A stretch of DNA of 64,000 nt from Liriodendron chinense (GCA_003013855.2 ML058552.1:3081501-3145500); one strand, 5' to 3'; shown: positions 25,080 to 36,659, numbered from the stretch's first letter. The notes: generated by a model not told the origin, from the sequence alone. Made by a program: numbers and translations.

Positions 25080-25880
25080 GGAGCGAGATTACACTAGCAA
25101 TAGCAAAAAAGATGGTCTGATCGTGATCGCCAATTAACCAGACCTTTTTTTTTTATCCCATTCATGCTCGGATGATCAGATGGACCAACTATGAGCAGTA
25201 ACACATGACGGCAAGTTCCAATCTAGCAAGATGGGCCACCAAGGATCAACATAATTAGGGTCCACCGATCAATAACCAACGGTATTGATAGCAATCAGTA
25301 GTCAGCGATCTGAAAAAGAGAAGTCAGAACAAACCCTAACAAAAAACTGCAGGGACTGAGCCGTGACGACGTCAGAATCGGTGGTGATGAGTGCAGCCGC
25401 GGCAACGGCAGGCAAGGTGGTGGCCGGAATCGGTTGTGGAAGCCGGAAACGAGAGGGAAGGGGTTGTGGCATAGGCTTCAGCAGGGGATGCTGCACGAGC
25501 TGCAGCCGGCTACAGTGCTACAAGAGGTGTGGGCTGCGACAGGGTGAGGGATCTGGGCAATGGGTTTCTGGCGACAGGCAGAGCACCGGCTACAACAACA
25601 GAAGATTTCACCGGATGTGAAAAATATGATCGCTGGAAAAAGGAAAAAAATGCCGAAATCAGCATACCTGGCAGGGCATAGTCATGTGAAGGAAATTAGG
25701 AATTTTGTATCTTTTTCATTGTAATGGTAAATGCTTTGATTCAATTGAAAGGTGGAGATAATGAGAGGGAGAATGAAAGAGAAGACGGAGAGCGAAAGAG
25801 GGGTTTCGAGAGGGAGGGAGAGGATTTTGGTTTCCCTCTCTCGATTTAGGGAAGTGGTTTGGCTACTGATGCTGCCACTA
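25080..25880. other. GC-richer block inside CACTA, possible captured gene 5' region
   Basis: 25340-25620 is clearly GC-richer than its surroundings, with GCAGCCGCGGCAACGGC-like text. Open frames exist on both strands but are low complexity and show no domain. A GA-rich stretch (25755-25840) follows. If the exon-like segments are real this would be the 5' end of the same minus-strand gene; this is inferred. Nothing is recognised as a known protein. Confidence 0.25.
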
Positions 25881-25888
25881 GCGAGATG

Positions 25889-26314
25889 GCTAGTGGTCGG
25901 TGCTCTGTGGGCCCCACCATGACGTATGTGTTGTGTTCACTAAGTCCATCCATTTCTCAAGATCATTTTAGGGCTTGATTCAAAAAATGATCCAGATCTG
26001 AATCTCAGGTGGACCACACCACAGGAAAATAGTAGTCATTGAATGTCCACCATTAAAAACCTCCTAAGGCCCACTGTGATGTTTATTTTACATCCAACTT
26101 CTTGATTAGGTCATATAGACCTAGATGCCATGGCCCCCCAGAAGTTTTTAATGGTGGGCATTCAATTAACATTGTTTCCTGTGATGTGGTCCACTTGAGA
26201 TTCGAATCAACCTCAATTTTGGGCTCATACCATAAAATGATCTGGAAAAATGTATGGACAACATGGATGGAACACATATATCATGGTGGGGTCTACAGAG
26301 CACCAATCACTAGC
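25889..26314. repeat. Palindromic MITE (GTGGGCC/GTGGTCCAC family), copy inside CACTA
   Basis: Two arms of about 190 bp are reverse complements by eye: GTGCTCTGTGGGCCCCACCATGA on the left pairs with the GGTGGGGTCTACAGAGCACC end on the right. CACCATTAAAAAC and AGGTGGACCACACCACAGGA recur in inverted form. A 30-base centre separates the arms. It has no coding content. The termini could lie some 15 bases further out, and no target duplication is clear. Confidence 0.8.
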
Positions 26315-26319
26315 AGGGT

Positions 26320-27020
26320 CACTAACGAATCCTCACCCATCTTAAATGTGTGAGCCCAAGTTGATGTATTTTATGTATATCTATTCTGTCCATTTATTCT
26401 TTAATATCATTTTAGGACGCAATTCTAAACCTTAAGAAGATCCAAGACTCATCAACTAAATTAGAGTTTGAGGTCCAATGATTGCACATTTCTTGAATTT
26501 TCATAAGGTCAACAAGTTGCAGCACAATTTTGACCTAAAAAATTGGCCCAATTTGGACATCTGATTCAGTTATTCTATTTTATTCATCAAGGGCTTCGAT
26601 TCAACTAGTCAATCGACCTGATCGGATTTCAGTTGAGAAAGATATTAGACGGACAAAATTGATCACCAATATGATGGGTCATATCTTGCGATCCAACGGT
26701 TAGATTTAAGTGAAATTTAATCTAAACATCTAAAGTCATTTACTCTTCAATCTAGACCGATCAAATTGTCCAATTTTTTTCTAGATCTAGACAAATCGAT
26801 CTTGCCCATTTAAAGAGTGTTTGAGACGATTCTAATTCGTTTCAGGTCAGATCGGAGTGAATATTGTTTTCAGTCCTAATTAGCATGTTCCGAACATATC
26901 TGACCATTCAGATCAACTTTAGTATGGTCTGATCATATAATTTGTCAATTTCATCATTATAGGTTATTCATGCGATTACACTTCATTATACTTAGGCTAT
27001 CATTTTTTATACTAGTGAAC
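26320..27020. other. Gene-free AT-rich part of the CACTA interior
   Basis: No open frame with protein character and no repeat structure found. CCAATTTGGAC- and GATCAAATTG-like words are scattered. Confidence 0.4.
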
Positions 27021-27049
27021 TTGTGTGTATGTCAACCAATCTCAATTTT

Positions 27050-28200
27050 CTTTTCAAAATGACAATTATTTTTATCAAAATCTAAAAAAAAAAAAAAAAA
27101 AACTAATCTCAATTTTTTTCAAAATTATAAATTTTTTTTTCGAACTTCTCCGTTTCTTTTTTCTAAATTTCGATTTTTTTAAACTTCTTAATTGTTTTTT
27201 CAAAATTTCATTTTTTTAACAAACTCATCACTTTTTTTTTCAAAATACAACATCTCAATTTTATCTCAAACTTATCAATTTATTTAAACTTCTCAATTTT
27301 TTTTCAAAATGCTAATTTTTGTTTCAATGTTAATTTTTTCTTAAATATTATCAATTTCCTTTTTCAAACTTCTAAACATTTTTTTTAAATCACAATTTTT
27401 TAAACTTTATTAATTTTCTTTTTCAAAATGTTAATTTTTTGTCAAAACAAAATTTTTTCTAAATCTTATTTTTTTTAATATTTAATTTTCTTCAAACTTA
27501 TCAAATTTTTTTTTTATCAAAATCACAATTTCTTTTAACTTCTCAATTTTCGTTTTCAAAATGTCAATATCTTTTTTCAAAATCTCATTTTGTTTTATCA
27601 AATTTCTCAATTTTTTTTTTCAAAATATAAAATCTCGATTTCATTTTAGAAGTCAAATTTTTTTTTTTTCAAAATCTATTTTTATCAAACTTATAAATTT
27701 TATTAAAACTTGTCATTATTTTCAAAATGCCATTTTTTTAAGAATGGCAATTTCTCTTAATTTTTTTATTCTTTTTTAAAATCTCAATTTTATCTAAATC
27801 ATTTTTTGTTTAAACTTCTTAATTTTTGTTTTCAAGATGTCATTTCTTTTTAAAGTCTCATATTTTTATTAAATTTCTAATTTTTTTAAATACAAAATCT
27901 CAATTTCTTTTTAAAAATCACAATTTTGTTTAAAATCTATTTTTTTCAAAGTTACAAATTTTTGTTCAAACTAGTCCTTTTTTCTTTTTCTTTTTTTTTT
28001 TTCAAAATGCCATTTTTTAAGAATGTCAATTTGTTTCAAAATTTTGCTTCTTTTTTAAATTCTGATTATTTCCAAAATCTCATTTTTTTCTCAAACATTG
28101 TTAATTTTTATTAACTTTTCAATTTTTTTGTCAAAATGGAATTTTTTAAGAACTTTTTAATTTTCATTTTTGAAAAACTATTTCTTTTTATCTGAAATTC
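27050..28200 (+). repeat. G-poor T-rich degenerate tandem array
   Basis: About 1.1 kb is built from a loose unit of T-runs separated by CAAAAT, CTCAATTTT and AAACTTCT. G is almost absent from this strand. The open frames in it are runs of Phe, Asn, Ile, Lys and Ser and are not genes. It adjoins the 3' subterminal repeats of the CACTA element. Confidence 0.8.
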
Positions 28201-28214
28201 TACTAAAAACCACT

Positions 28215-28635
28215 TAAATAGTAAAATTTAGGTTATGTGACGGACCGTATCCGTTTGTAAATCTAGGAAAGTCCGTCATTAATTGCCTTCCCGTGTGTTC
28301 TACTCGGAATTTTACGACGGACCAGAATCCGTTTGTAAGTGTAAATGTACGGCGGATTAGATCCGTTGTAACGTTTACAACAGATTGAATCCATCGTTAA
28401 GACGCTCTTACCGACGGTTCCTAGTCCGTTGTAAACTTCCGTCAATTAAAACTAGCCAAAGGGGGCTTGTTACTAATTAGCGACAGACTATTGTTCTATT
28501 TACAACCAATTTAGTCCGTTGTTAAAATTACCGACGGATTTTATCCGTCATTTAACCTGCCTTTTTTTGCGACAAACCGAATCTGTCGTTAAACCAAGCA
28601 TTTTTGTGTCCTTTTTTGGCTGTTTTAGCGTAGTG
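28215..28635 (+). repeat. 3' subterminal repeat region and terminal inverted repeat of CACTA
   Basis: GACGGACC, ATCCGTT, CCGACGGATT and similar words appear around a dozen times, in both orientations, ending in the inverted repeat CTGTTTTAGCGTAGTG. It mirrors the 5' array at 20347-20650. Confidence 0.8.
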
Positions 28636-28839
28636 AATTCACTATTTTCACAATTAACTCAATCCAATTATGAATTTGAGTACAATTCTTAATCCAATTC
28701 TAGTATTAGATTATTTTAGAGAAACCTCGTTTACAAATACAAGTCCCCGAGGAACAATCTCGGTCTCAACCGAATTATTACTACATCACAGCCTTATACT
28801 TGGGGATGGAGAACAATCGCATACACTCAAAGGAAAATG

Positions 28840-30170
28840 TGAAAACATCTAGACAATCACAACGTCGCTTAAATCCAAACATGAAAGAAGTGGTTAAGGC
28901 CAAAGTGTTGAAACTATTGGATGTGGGTATCATCTACCCAATATTCGATAGTCAATGGGTGAGTCCAACTTAGGTGGTGCCTAAGAAGTCTGGAATTACC
29001 ATCGTAGCCAATGCCAACAATGAACTTGTGCCAACGAGAGTCACTACCGGTTGGAAAATGTTTATTGACTATAGGAAGTTGAATAGTGTCATGAGGAAAG
29101 ACCACTTCCCTTTGGCCTTTGTTGATCAAATTCTTGAAAGGCTAGCGGGTCATTCCTACTATTGCTTCTTGGATGAGTATTCAGGATATAACTAAATAGA
29201 AATCGCACTTGAAGATCAAGAGAAGACCACTTTCACATGCCCCTTTAGCACCTTCGCTTACTGAAGGAGGCTATTCGGGTTATGTAATGCTCCCACCACT
29301 TTTCAGCGATGCATGTTGAGTATTTTCTTTGACATGGTGGGGCAATTCTTAGAGGTCTTCATGGATGACTTCTCTGTTTTTTTTTTGGTACATTTGATGA
29401 GTGCTTTGAGCATTTAAAACTTGTGTTAAAAAGATGTGAAGAGAAGAACCTTCTGCTTAATTGGGAGAAATGCAATTGTATGGTTCAAAAGGGAATAGTC
29501 CTTGAACACATTAATTATTTCATCCAATGGAATTGAGGTGGACAAAGCTAAAATTGACTTGATTTTTAACCTTCCACTACCCAAGAACATACGTGATGTG
29601 TGGTCCTTCTTGGAACACGTCGGATTTTATAGAAGGTTTATAAAGGACTTTAGTCTCATCTCTTGTCATTTGTATAACCTTCTTCAAAAGGAAACTTCAT
29701 TTGAGTGGAGTGAGGAATGTTAAAAAGCTGTCACAAAGATCAAAGGTATGTTGACAAGTGCTCATATAATGTAACCACCTGATTAGAGCCTTCCTTTTAA
29801 AATCATGTATGACGTAAGTGACTATGCGATAGGGGCAGTGTTCGATCAAAGAAATGAGAAGAAGCACTATGTGATTTATTATGCGAGTAAAACTTTAAAC
29901 CCCGCCTAGGTGAACCACTCCACTACGAAAAATGAACCCTTAGCCGCAGTGTTCACCTTAGACAAGTTTAGGTCCTACTTAAGAGGATCCAAGATCATTA
30001 TTTTCACGGACCATGCGATGCTTAAGTACCTTCTTTCTAAGAAGGATGATAAGCCTCACTTGTTGAGATGAATACTCCTACTCCAAGAATTTGGTTTAGA
30101 AATTAGATATAAAAATGGAGTAGAAAATGTAGTGGCTGACCGTCTCTCATGGCTTGTCTTATTCGATTCC
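28840..30170 (+). pseudogene. Reverse transcriptase and RNase H of the Athila-like element
   Basis: RT text starts at about 28857 (NMKEVVKAKVLKLLDVGIIY). Motif A FLDEYSGY and the active box FMDDFSVF are both intact. Stops occur where Gln or Arg is expected: SPT-stop-VVP (TAG), GYN-stop-IE (TAA), FAY-stop-RR (TGA). A frame change lies near 29380 in a T-run. The RNase H part (29750-30170) reads YYASKTLNPA, NEPLAAVFTLDKFRSYLRGS and ends with ENVVADRLS. Many stops make it inactive. Confidence 0.85.
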
Positions 30171-31525
30171 ACTAAGGCGACACCCATCAATGACATGTTC
30201 CCTGATGAAGAACTCTTCGAAGTCTCCCAATTACCTTAGTATGTGGACATTAGTAACTATCTTTCTACAAGTACAATTCCCATTCATTAGACAAAGCAAG
30301 ATAAGAATAGATTCTTTACCAAAGTACACAAGTTCTTTTGGGATGATCCATACTTATTCAAGTATTGTCCCGATTAAATCCTAAGGAGGTGTGTGCCGGA
30401 TCATGAGAAATAAAGTGTCATCTCCTTTTGTCACTCCCAGGCATGTGGCGGCCACTTTTCGGCAAACAAGACCACAGCTAAAATTCTGTTGTGCGGCTTT
30501 TACTGGCCCACAATGTTCAAGGACACTTATGAGTTTTGTAAGGCTTATAAGCCTTGCCAAAAGTTGGGAGGAATGTCCCGTAGAAATATGATGCCGCTCA
30601 ATCCTATCTTAATCTTTGAAATATTTAATTGTCGGGGCATAAATTTCATTGGACCGTTCCCCTCATTGTTTGGGAATTTATATATTTTACTTGTTATCGA
30701 CTATGTGTCCAAATGGGTCGAGGCTATTCTGTGTCGTAACAATGATAATAAAACAGTCATTAGGTTCTTAAAAGAAAATATCTTTTCTAGATTCGAAACA
30801 TCTCGTGCCATTATAAGTGATGGAGGGTCTCACTTTTATAATTGGCCTTTTGAAACATTAATAAAGAATATGGCATTACACATAAAGTGAGCACCCCCTA
30901 TTATCCCAAGACGAGCAGTCAAGTCGAGATATCCAATAGGGAGATAAAACACATTCTCAAAAAGACGGTGAATCTGGATCATAAGGATTGGTCTCTTCAA
31001 GTAACCGATATACTCTGGGCCTATCGTACAACTTTTAAGACTCACATTGGTATGTCACCCTATGAACTTGTTTATGGGAAGGCTTGTCACTTGCCCATGG
31101 AACTGGAACATAGGGCATACTAGGCTATTAAAAGAATGAATTTCAACTATGACAAAGTAAGCTCATTGCATAAGCTTCAATTAAATGAACTTGCAGAAAT
31201 CTGGAATGATTTATATGAAAATTCTTAGATTTACAAGGACAAGATGGAAGTGTTCCACGATAAGAACATCCTTCGAAAAACTTTTGCTATTAATGAAAAA
31301 GTCCTTCTGTACAATTCGAGATTACATCTATTTTCGAAAAAACCGAGTCTCGATGGACCAGTCCCTTCATTGTCAAAATTGTCTATCCATATAGGAGTCG
31401 AGATAGAGAACCTGGCGAATGGAAATATTTTCAAAGTAAACGGTCAGTGTTTAAAGCTATTTTTCAAGAATTTTTCTTTAGAGGATACATCCATACCTCT
31501 GAAAGATCCTGTCTATCAGGATTGA
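30171..31525 (+). pseudogene. Integrase of the Athila-like element
   Basis: The zinc region is seen in broken frames (CHSQACGGHF at about 30436; CKAYKPCQK at 30540). The core begins CRGINFIGPFPS, where the first catalytic Asp is Asn (codon 30642-30644). The second Asp (ISDGGSHF) and the Glu (VEISNREI) are kept. The stop after LHIK (30888-30890) ends one frame, and the chain continues in another frame at 30887-31123 with WAYRTTFKTHIGMSPYELVY. The C-terminal part (31244-31525) is open with KVLLYNSRLHLF and ends at a stop after DPVYQD. Confidence 0.85.
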
Positions 31526-32707
31526 CCTTCCAGTCTGATGAAGGTTTTTCATATATTTAGATTGCTTTCTTAGGATATTTTAGATTAGGTTTACTTTATT
31601 AGTTATTTTGGTGGTTAGACGTCTTGGAAGAACTCTTTAGTAGGAAATTGGTACATTTACTTTCATTTGTTAGGTACTCTTTCTTTCTCCTTCCTCTTTT
31701 CTTTCATTGTTCCCTTTTGTGTTGTATTACATATCTTTTACATTAGGGATAATGTAAGTTTTAGGTTGGAGGTGAGATTCTTATGAAATTTTCAGTTATT
31801 TTGTTGTTTTAAGCGAATTTGTTTTTGAAAAATTTTCAATTTTCTAAATTCAGAACTCTCTTAGAAGTTAAATTTCTATGAATTCAAGTTTATGTGGATA
31901 TGAGATGATGAGGTATAAGATAATTTGATTTTTAAAAGCCTGTAATCTAATCGAGTAGTAGTTTTTAAACAAGTTCCTTCTATTATTTGACCGATAAAAA
32001 CTTTAAAAATCAATGGAATCCTGTTCAAATTACACGAATAACTCTCATTCTTAAGGCATAAACTAGATGTTATGATGGTTTAATTAAATGATGAGTCAAA
32101 GTGCTAGGAACTAAACATGGGGAGTTTGCCCATCTTGTTCAAGAGAGAAAAGAAAGGTATTAAAAAAAGAGAGAGAAAAAATAAAGAAAGAAAAAGAAAG
32201 AAGAAGTGAATAGAAAAAAATGAATGAAAATCAACTAAAAACGGTTGTATAAAAAAGGGCTACCTATAACCACAAAAAAGGAATGGAATTAGCGTGAAAG
32301 TCGCCGATGAAACATCCAAAGCTGAGAAGAATCATTATTGAACAGTAAGGTAAATTATAATTAAGGCTTATGTTGATCTAAACACTTTTTGAACTTTTAT
32401 TCTAATTAAACATCTGGTGAAAGGTTAATCCTTATTAATGATGAGTTAGCAATTCACTGAGCACACTAGACCTTGGTTGTCTGAACTCAATCTATTTGTC
32501 AATTAATCAGTTGGAACTAGACCTAATTACCCACTAGTCCTTAGAATCTAGGCATGTCAACATCTCATTACTGAGCATCTCTGAATTTCATTATCTACAC
32601 GAGTTGGATTGCATAGAAGTTTACATTATGAGAAAGGTTTGAAGTTGGGAGATTGAATTTATTTTTCGCATATTTTGCTTGGGACTAGCAAAATGCTGGT
32701 TGGAGTG
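31526..32707 (+). other. Post-integrase region and polypurine-tract area of the Athila-like element
   Basis: No env-like frame is detectable. A stretch of AAAGAAAGAAAAAGAAAG (32170-32210) is purine-rich. TTGCTTGGGACTAGCAAAAT followed by GGTTGGAGTGTG directly abuts the 3' LTR; this matches the position and style of the polypurine tract that primes plus-strand synthesis. Confidence 0.6.
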
Positions 32708-34064
32708 TGTTAAGCCTAGAATTGAGCATATTTATTCCCAATTTCATGTTGTATTTACACGAAACAATGTGTTTTAAAAACTAATTTAATTATGTTTTCA
32801 TGTTTATAGGAAATTGAAAGAGAATGGAGAGAATGGAGCTTAATTGTGCACATTTAAAGACATTTGAAAACCAAGCTAAGTCAAGAAAACAAGTGAAAAA
32901 AAAGACATTGAAAATCAAAAGCCCAAAGTTCAAAACACAAAAAAAAAAATAAAGAAGTTCGGGTGCCCTACGATCAGTTCGGGCGACCAAAAATTGAAAG
33001 GAATAAATACTAAACTCTTTGGACACTTTTGAGCATGTTCGGGCCACCGAACTATCAAGTTCGAGCAATCGATCAGATGATTTATGTTCAACAAAATTTC
33101 GAAAATAACTTGTTGGACGTATTTTGGGGACTTCGGGTGATCGAACTTAGAAGTTCGGGTGCCCGACGACTGATGACAATGTGCAGAAATCTTATGCAAT
33201 TCAAATTCAGTGGTCGATTTTTCTATATAAGGAGGACATCTCAAACCTTCTAAAACGTCCTAGGTTGTGTTCGAGCAGAGAGAACCACTCGTGGAGGATT
33301 TTTACTTCGACTTTTCTTCTCTTCTTCTAGTTTTTCTATTGTTTTCATGTTTTTGAAGAGTTTTAGTTTAATCATGTTTAAGATGAACTAATCCTCTTTT
33401 TCGGGAAGCATGTAGTTCATATTTTTATGCTTTAATTTAATCTAGATTCAAATTATGGTTTTATGTTAAATTGAAGTTGATTCAAATTTGAATAAAGTTA
33501 TAGTTCTAGTTCTACTTTGATCTATTGATGACTTTGGGCTCATTAGATGCTTAAGAAAGCTAAAAATTAGTTTACTTATATATTTTGCAAGAGATTGATC
33601 TATAAAATTTATTGATCTACCATAGACTACAAGTACGGTAGATGCTTTGGATTCCCTGCGATCAATAACTTGGTTCTTAATGAGGGAACTAATTCAATTA
33701 AAGTTCTAATCTATATTGGATGTTTGAATTATGCATCAACCGCTGCATTATCCGATTGGATAAGATAGGACTCCAATTTCATTTGTGTTATTGATTGAAT
33801 TTGATTGAAGTATTAAGGACGACTTTGAGTGGATCCTTACGCTCTAGTGTTTCTCTTTTACTATTAAACCTTTCAGATTTTTTGTTTTCATCACCACTCT
33901 ACTTAATTTTGAATTCCAGATATGATTTTAGTTTTAGTTCTTAATGCAATTCTAGTTCTAAATTATTTTAGGAGAATATTGTACACGTATAAGTCCCTGA
34001 GGATCAACCTCAGATTCACCGAGTTCATTACTACATCGCAACCCTACACTTGGGGTTGTGAACA
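32708..34064 (+). repeat. 3' LTR of the Athila-like element
   Basis: Starts TGTTAAGCCTAGAATTG and ends TTGTGAACA, next to the CTGAA target duplication. A TATA box CTATATAAGG lies near 33223. Three to four copies of GTTCGGG(T/C)GACCGAA-like text occur at 32957-33170. It is about 200 bp shorter than the 5' LTR. Confidence 0.88.
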
Positions 34065-34202
34065 CTGAACTGGTTGATTTCATTTCAGATTTATGTGCTA
34101 ATTCAAATTCTAAGGTGGTCCAGCTTGGCAAATAGATAAGAATTGGGGTGGCCTCTCAAGGTCGACCTCCTTGGGGCTAGTATGGTCGATTTAGGGCGGA
34201 AT

Positions 34203-35347
34203 TGTTGAAATATTTTGCTTTAAAATATTTTTGAAAAAATTGTAAAAAGGTTTTTTGGTTTTGTCCCATATCGGATGGGAGAAAGAATCTTTTCTTCTTT
34301 ATAAGTAGGGTGTTGTGCACCTTACTTATTTATGGTGGAAGAGAGGGAGTATGGTGGCTTGCGTGTTCCAGTGCGAAGCACTGGAACATTGCACACGCGG
34401 ACGAGCACTAGCTCGGTCTCGGTCTCGGACTCGGTCTCGGGCACGGGAATGGTCAAGGGCTCAGGCTAGGTGCGAGTGCGTGGGCATATGAGGCAATGTG
34501 GCTGTAGAGGGGCGCACTTTGCACTTTGCACGTGTGCATTGTGTCGCAGATGGGTCGCGACCTCCCGGACTGGAGTGAGACTGGTGCTATAGAGGCTAGG
34601 TAGTAGATCAGGTGGCTGGGTTCGGAACAGAGGAGATGCTGTGGGTGGGAGGTCTGACAGAGAGACCTCTCTGCTTTATATAAAGAGCTGCAGGGCTAAT
34701 TAGAGGGACCTGTGTAACTGCTCATGCAGTAACAGCTGCATGTGGCTAGCCCAACAGTCAGAAACGACTAGCCATTGAGTCTAAACAGCCATCATGCAGG
34801 TGTGTAACTACCACATGCACAACAGTCAGAAACTGTAAAAAAAATGGCTAGTTTCTCACAACAGCCAAAAAATGGCTAGTGCCATTATGGCTCTGGACTA
34901 AAACTGCCATCCACCCTTGCCTATATAAACCAGACAGGTCTGGTTCATTCCAACACAACAACAGCAATCACAACTCTACTGAACCAACACCCATCTGAGT
35001 CTATTAGCCTCTCGGTTTAGTTGATAAAACCAAGCCACTTAAACCAGCGTAGTGGTCTACTGCTGCAACAAGAAGACCGTCATTCATTTTCTCTTTTTCT
35101 TTTCTTCATCTTCCAGACAGTGTTACTAAGTTCCATAGTGGTTCCTTCATTTCTTGCTGAACGCAGAACCACATAAGGCTCGTCATATCACGGAAGCAAT
35201 CCGCCTGCAACCTATCAGCAGACTCAAAATATCTTTGAGTCGAGGCGAATTACGCTTTAAGGACAGCGTATTTTTTCACATGCTTCAGCCTGTCCTTATT
35301 TCTCGATTTTTCCAAATTAATTTATTTTCTGAGATCAGAAATTATCA
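34203..35347 (+). repeat. Copia-like LTR, apparently solo (boundaries approximate)
   Basis: Begins TGTTGAAATATTTTGC and ends near ATTATCA. It contains TTGTCCCATATCGGATGGG, two TATA boxes (TTATATAAAG near 34677; CCTATATAAACC at 34920-34931) and repeated GGCTAG/AACAGTCAGAAAC words. GCTCGGTCTCGGTCTCGG repeats stand at 34411-34440. The flanks GGAAT and AGAAT resemble an imperfect 5-bp duplication but do not fit a CA end. No internal region is attached. Confidence 0.5.
34920..34931 (+). promoter_or_regulatory. TATA box of the copia-like LTR
   Basis: CCTATATAAACC lies about 40 bases upstream of an ACAACAACAGCAATCACAAC leader-like stretch, as in LTR promoters. Confidence 0.5.
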
Positions 35348-36659
35348 ATGAGAATTTGGGTGATCAGCTGTTGTTTGAGGACTACGTGAGTCATACAAGC
35401 TTAAGGCCAACATTTTCGACTTTCTCCTTTATCAAATGTGCTAGTCCGGTACTGGGCTGGATGTGTATGCTTTAATTTGGCGTCATCCTACCCTTTGAAT
35501 CCAAAGTACCGACACTACCGATGCATAGTCCACTTAGAATTATATTGCGAATCAATCCCCAAAGTCTCATGGGTCGGGCATGGTGGTATGGGACATCGTG
35601 TCTGAGCCCTCTGCTATGCTGGGGAGACAAGCCTCCCAATAGTGACCATTGAGCACCATTAAAGGTGACGAGCCTACCATCTTATTGAGGAATGGGTGAC
35701 AAGCCCTTCCGCTTTAATTTGGGTGTGGCTAACAAGTCACTGTCAGTCGATACTTTCCTAGGTGGATAACCCGAAGCTTGGATCAAGGGGTTACTAGCAA
35801 TGATTGACGACGCAGTGCAAGGAGCCAAATGGTCCTAGTTAGACTTGGTGATAGAATGACGGTATCGTGGCTTCACCAACCTGCTGGATGAATCAGACTA
35901 ATTAATTACTTGACTAATCATACATGGTTTTGCATGGCATGCATTATGTGCGGGTGGTGGGGTGACGAGCCCCATTCACTAGTAGCTAGGTCTGTGCGGG
36001 TGATGTGACGACGAGCCATCCACTGTCAATTGTGAAAAAATGGTATTCGAACATGCATCTGCATCTTATTCATTCATGCATTAAGACAACTAGCTTAGAC
36101 TTTATTGCATGCCTTCTGTGGAAATTTCGTTACCTACACTTGATTATGCTTGATATCTTGAGTAACTTAGGGCAATGAAAGCACCGAGTTGATCGCTTAC
36201 TCCCATCTGGGATGATGTTTTAAAACAACAACCAGACTATCTTATTGACGCAGGTACCCTCAAGGCAGACACGCTAGTAAAGTTTGATGATGTAGAGGAC
36301 GATAGACCATATTCCCAGTATACTGATGATCATGTCTATAAGAGAGCCGTTGTGTTTCTTTGTGACTCTTAGAGTCGTGGTTGCAGCCAATGTCAATGCT
36401 AGGTTGTACTTTTAGACTTAGGTGTTGGGGACACCGGTTGAGTGGACCCCTTTTTATGAGATGTAACACTTTATATTTTGGTTTTAGCTCACTTAATTTC
36501 AATTTTGTCTTTATTTCATTATTTAGTTTGACCTATTATTATGATTTGATGCCCTGTAGATCAAATGCTTGCATAACACGCATTCGCATACGCATGAGTA
36601 ACTCCTAAGATATCGGGGATTGAGTTTGTACTCGACCCCTAAAATTTTAGGGTGTTACA

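Larger units (their letters stand above)
20347..28635 (+). mobile_element. CACTA (En/Spm-type) transposon, non-autonomous, 8.3 kb
   Basis: The left end CACTACGCCAAAACAG and the complement of the right end, CACTACGCTAAAACAG, form terminal inverted repeats of about 24 bp with three mismatches. The 3-bp duplication AAT lies on both sides (20344-20346, 28636-28638). CACTA ends plus a 3-bp duplication define the superfamily. Both ends carry subterminal arrays of ACGGTCC/GACGGATT words. I find no transposase (TnpD/Tnp2-like) frame. The interior holds exon-like segments, a palindromic MITE and a T-rich tract. It is inserted in the 5' LTR of the Athila-like element. Confidence 0.93.
18969..28815 (+). 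repeat. 5' LTR of the Athila-like element (split by CACTA)
   Basis: LTR sequence occupies 18969-20346 and 28639-28815 (about 1.55 kb). Shared text with the 3' LTR includes GAAACAATGTGTTT, AAGACATTTGAAAACCAAGC and ACTTGGGG near the end. A TATA-like CTTATTTAAAGGG is at 19681, where the 3' LTR has CTATATAAGG. The stretch 19380-19640, with repeated CGACCGATCG/GCGACC words, differs between the LTRs. Confidence 0.85.
18969..34064 (+). mobile_element. Athila-like Ty3/gypsy element with target duplication CTGAA, gag deleted
   Basis: The LTRs at 18969 and 32708 begin aligned base for base and end at GAACA. The element is flanked by CTGAA at 18964-18968 and 34065-34069, the 5-bp duplication expected of LTR retrotransposons. 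Without the CACTA insertion it is about 6.8 kb. The internal region starts directly at RT: gag and protease are absent. RT, RNase H and integrase text resembles the Athila lineage (VPKKSGIT, GHSYYCFLDEYSGY, NLYILLVIDYVSKW). The first LTR base pair reads TC rather than TG. Confidence 0.9.
17510..36659 (+). repeat. Tekay-like long LTR, interrupted by nested insertions
   Basis: The start is TATAACGCCCTGTAAAATC (TG become TA) and the end is CTAAAATTTTAGGGTGTTACA (last 20 of it 36640-36659), the complementary end type of Tekay/Del LTRs. The LTR's own sequence lies in 17510-18968 and 34065-36659. Removing the Athila-like element and a copia-like LTR leaves roughly 2.9 kb. A possible TATA box TCCTATTTAAAAACC is near 18288, followed by a GA-rich leader. 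No 5-bp duplication is found around it (GACCG left, AGCCA right), so a solo LTR is not proven. A decayed PBS-like complement at 18016-18034 suggests a further small insertion. Confidence 0.6.

Noticed and set aside
25363..25620. 85-codon plus-strand frame, Gly/Ser/Arg-rich
   Set aside because: Low-complexity GC-rich text with open frames on both strands and no domain.
27025..28114. Several Phe-rich open frames
   Set aside because: Product of the T-rich low-complexity tract, not protein-like.
17510..36659. Solo LTR of a Tekay-like element
   Set aside because: End types fit, but flanking five-mers (GACCG and AGCCA) do not match, so solo status is not claimed.
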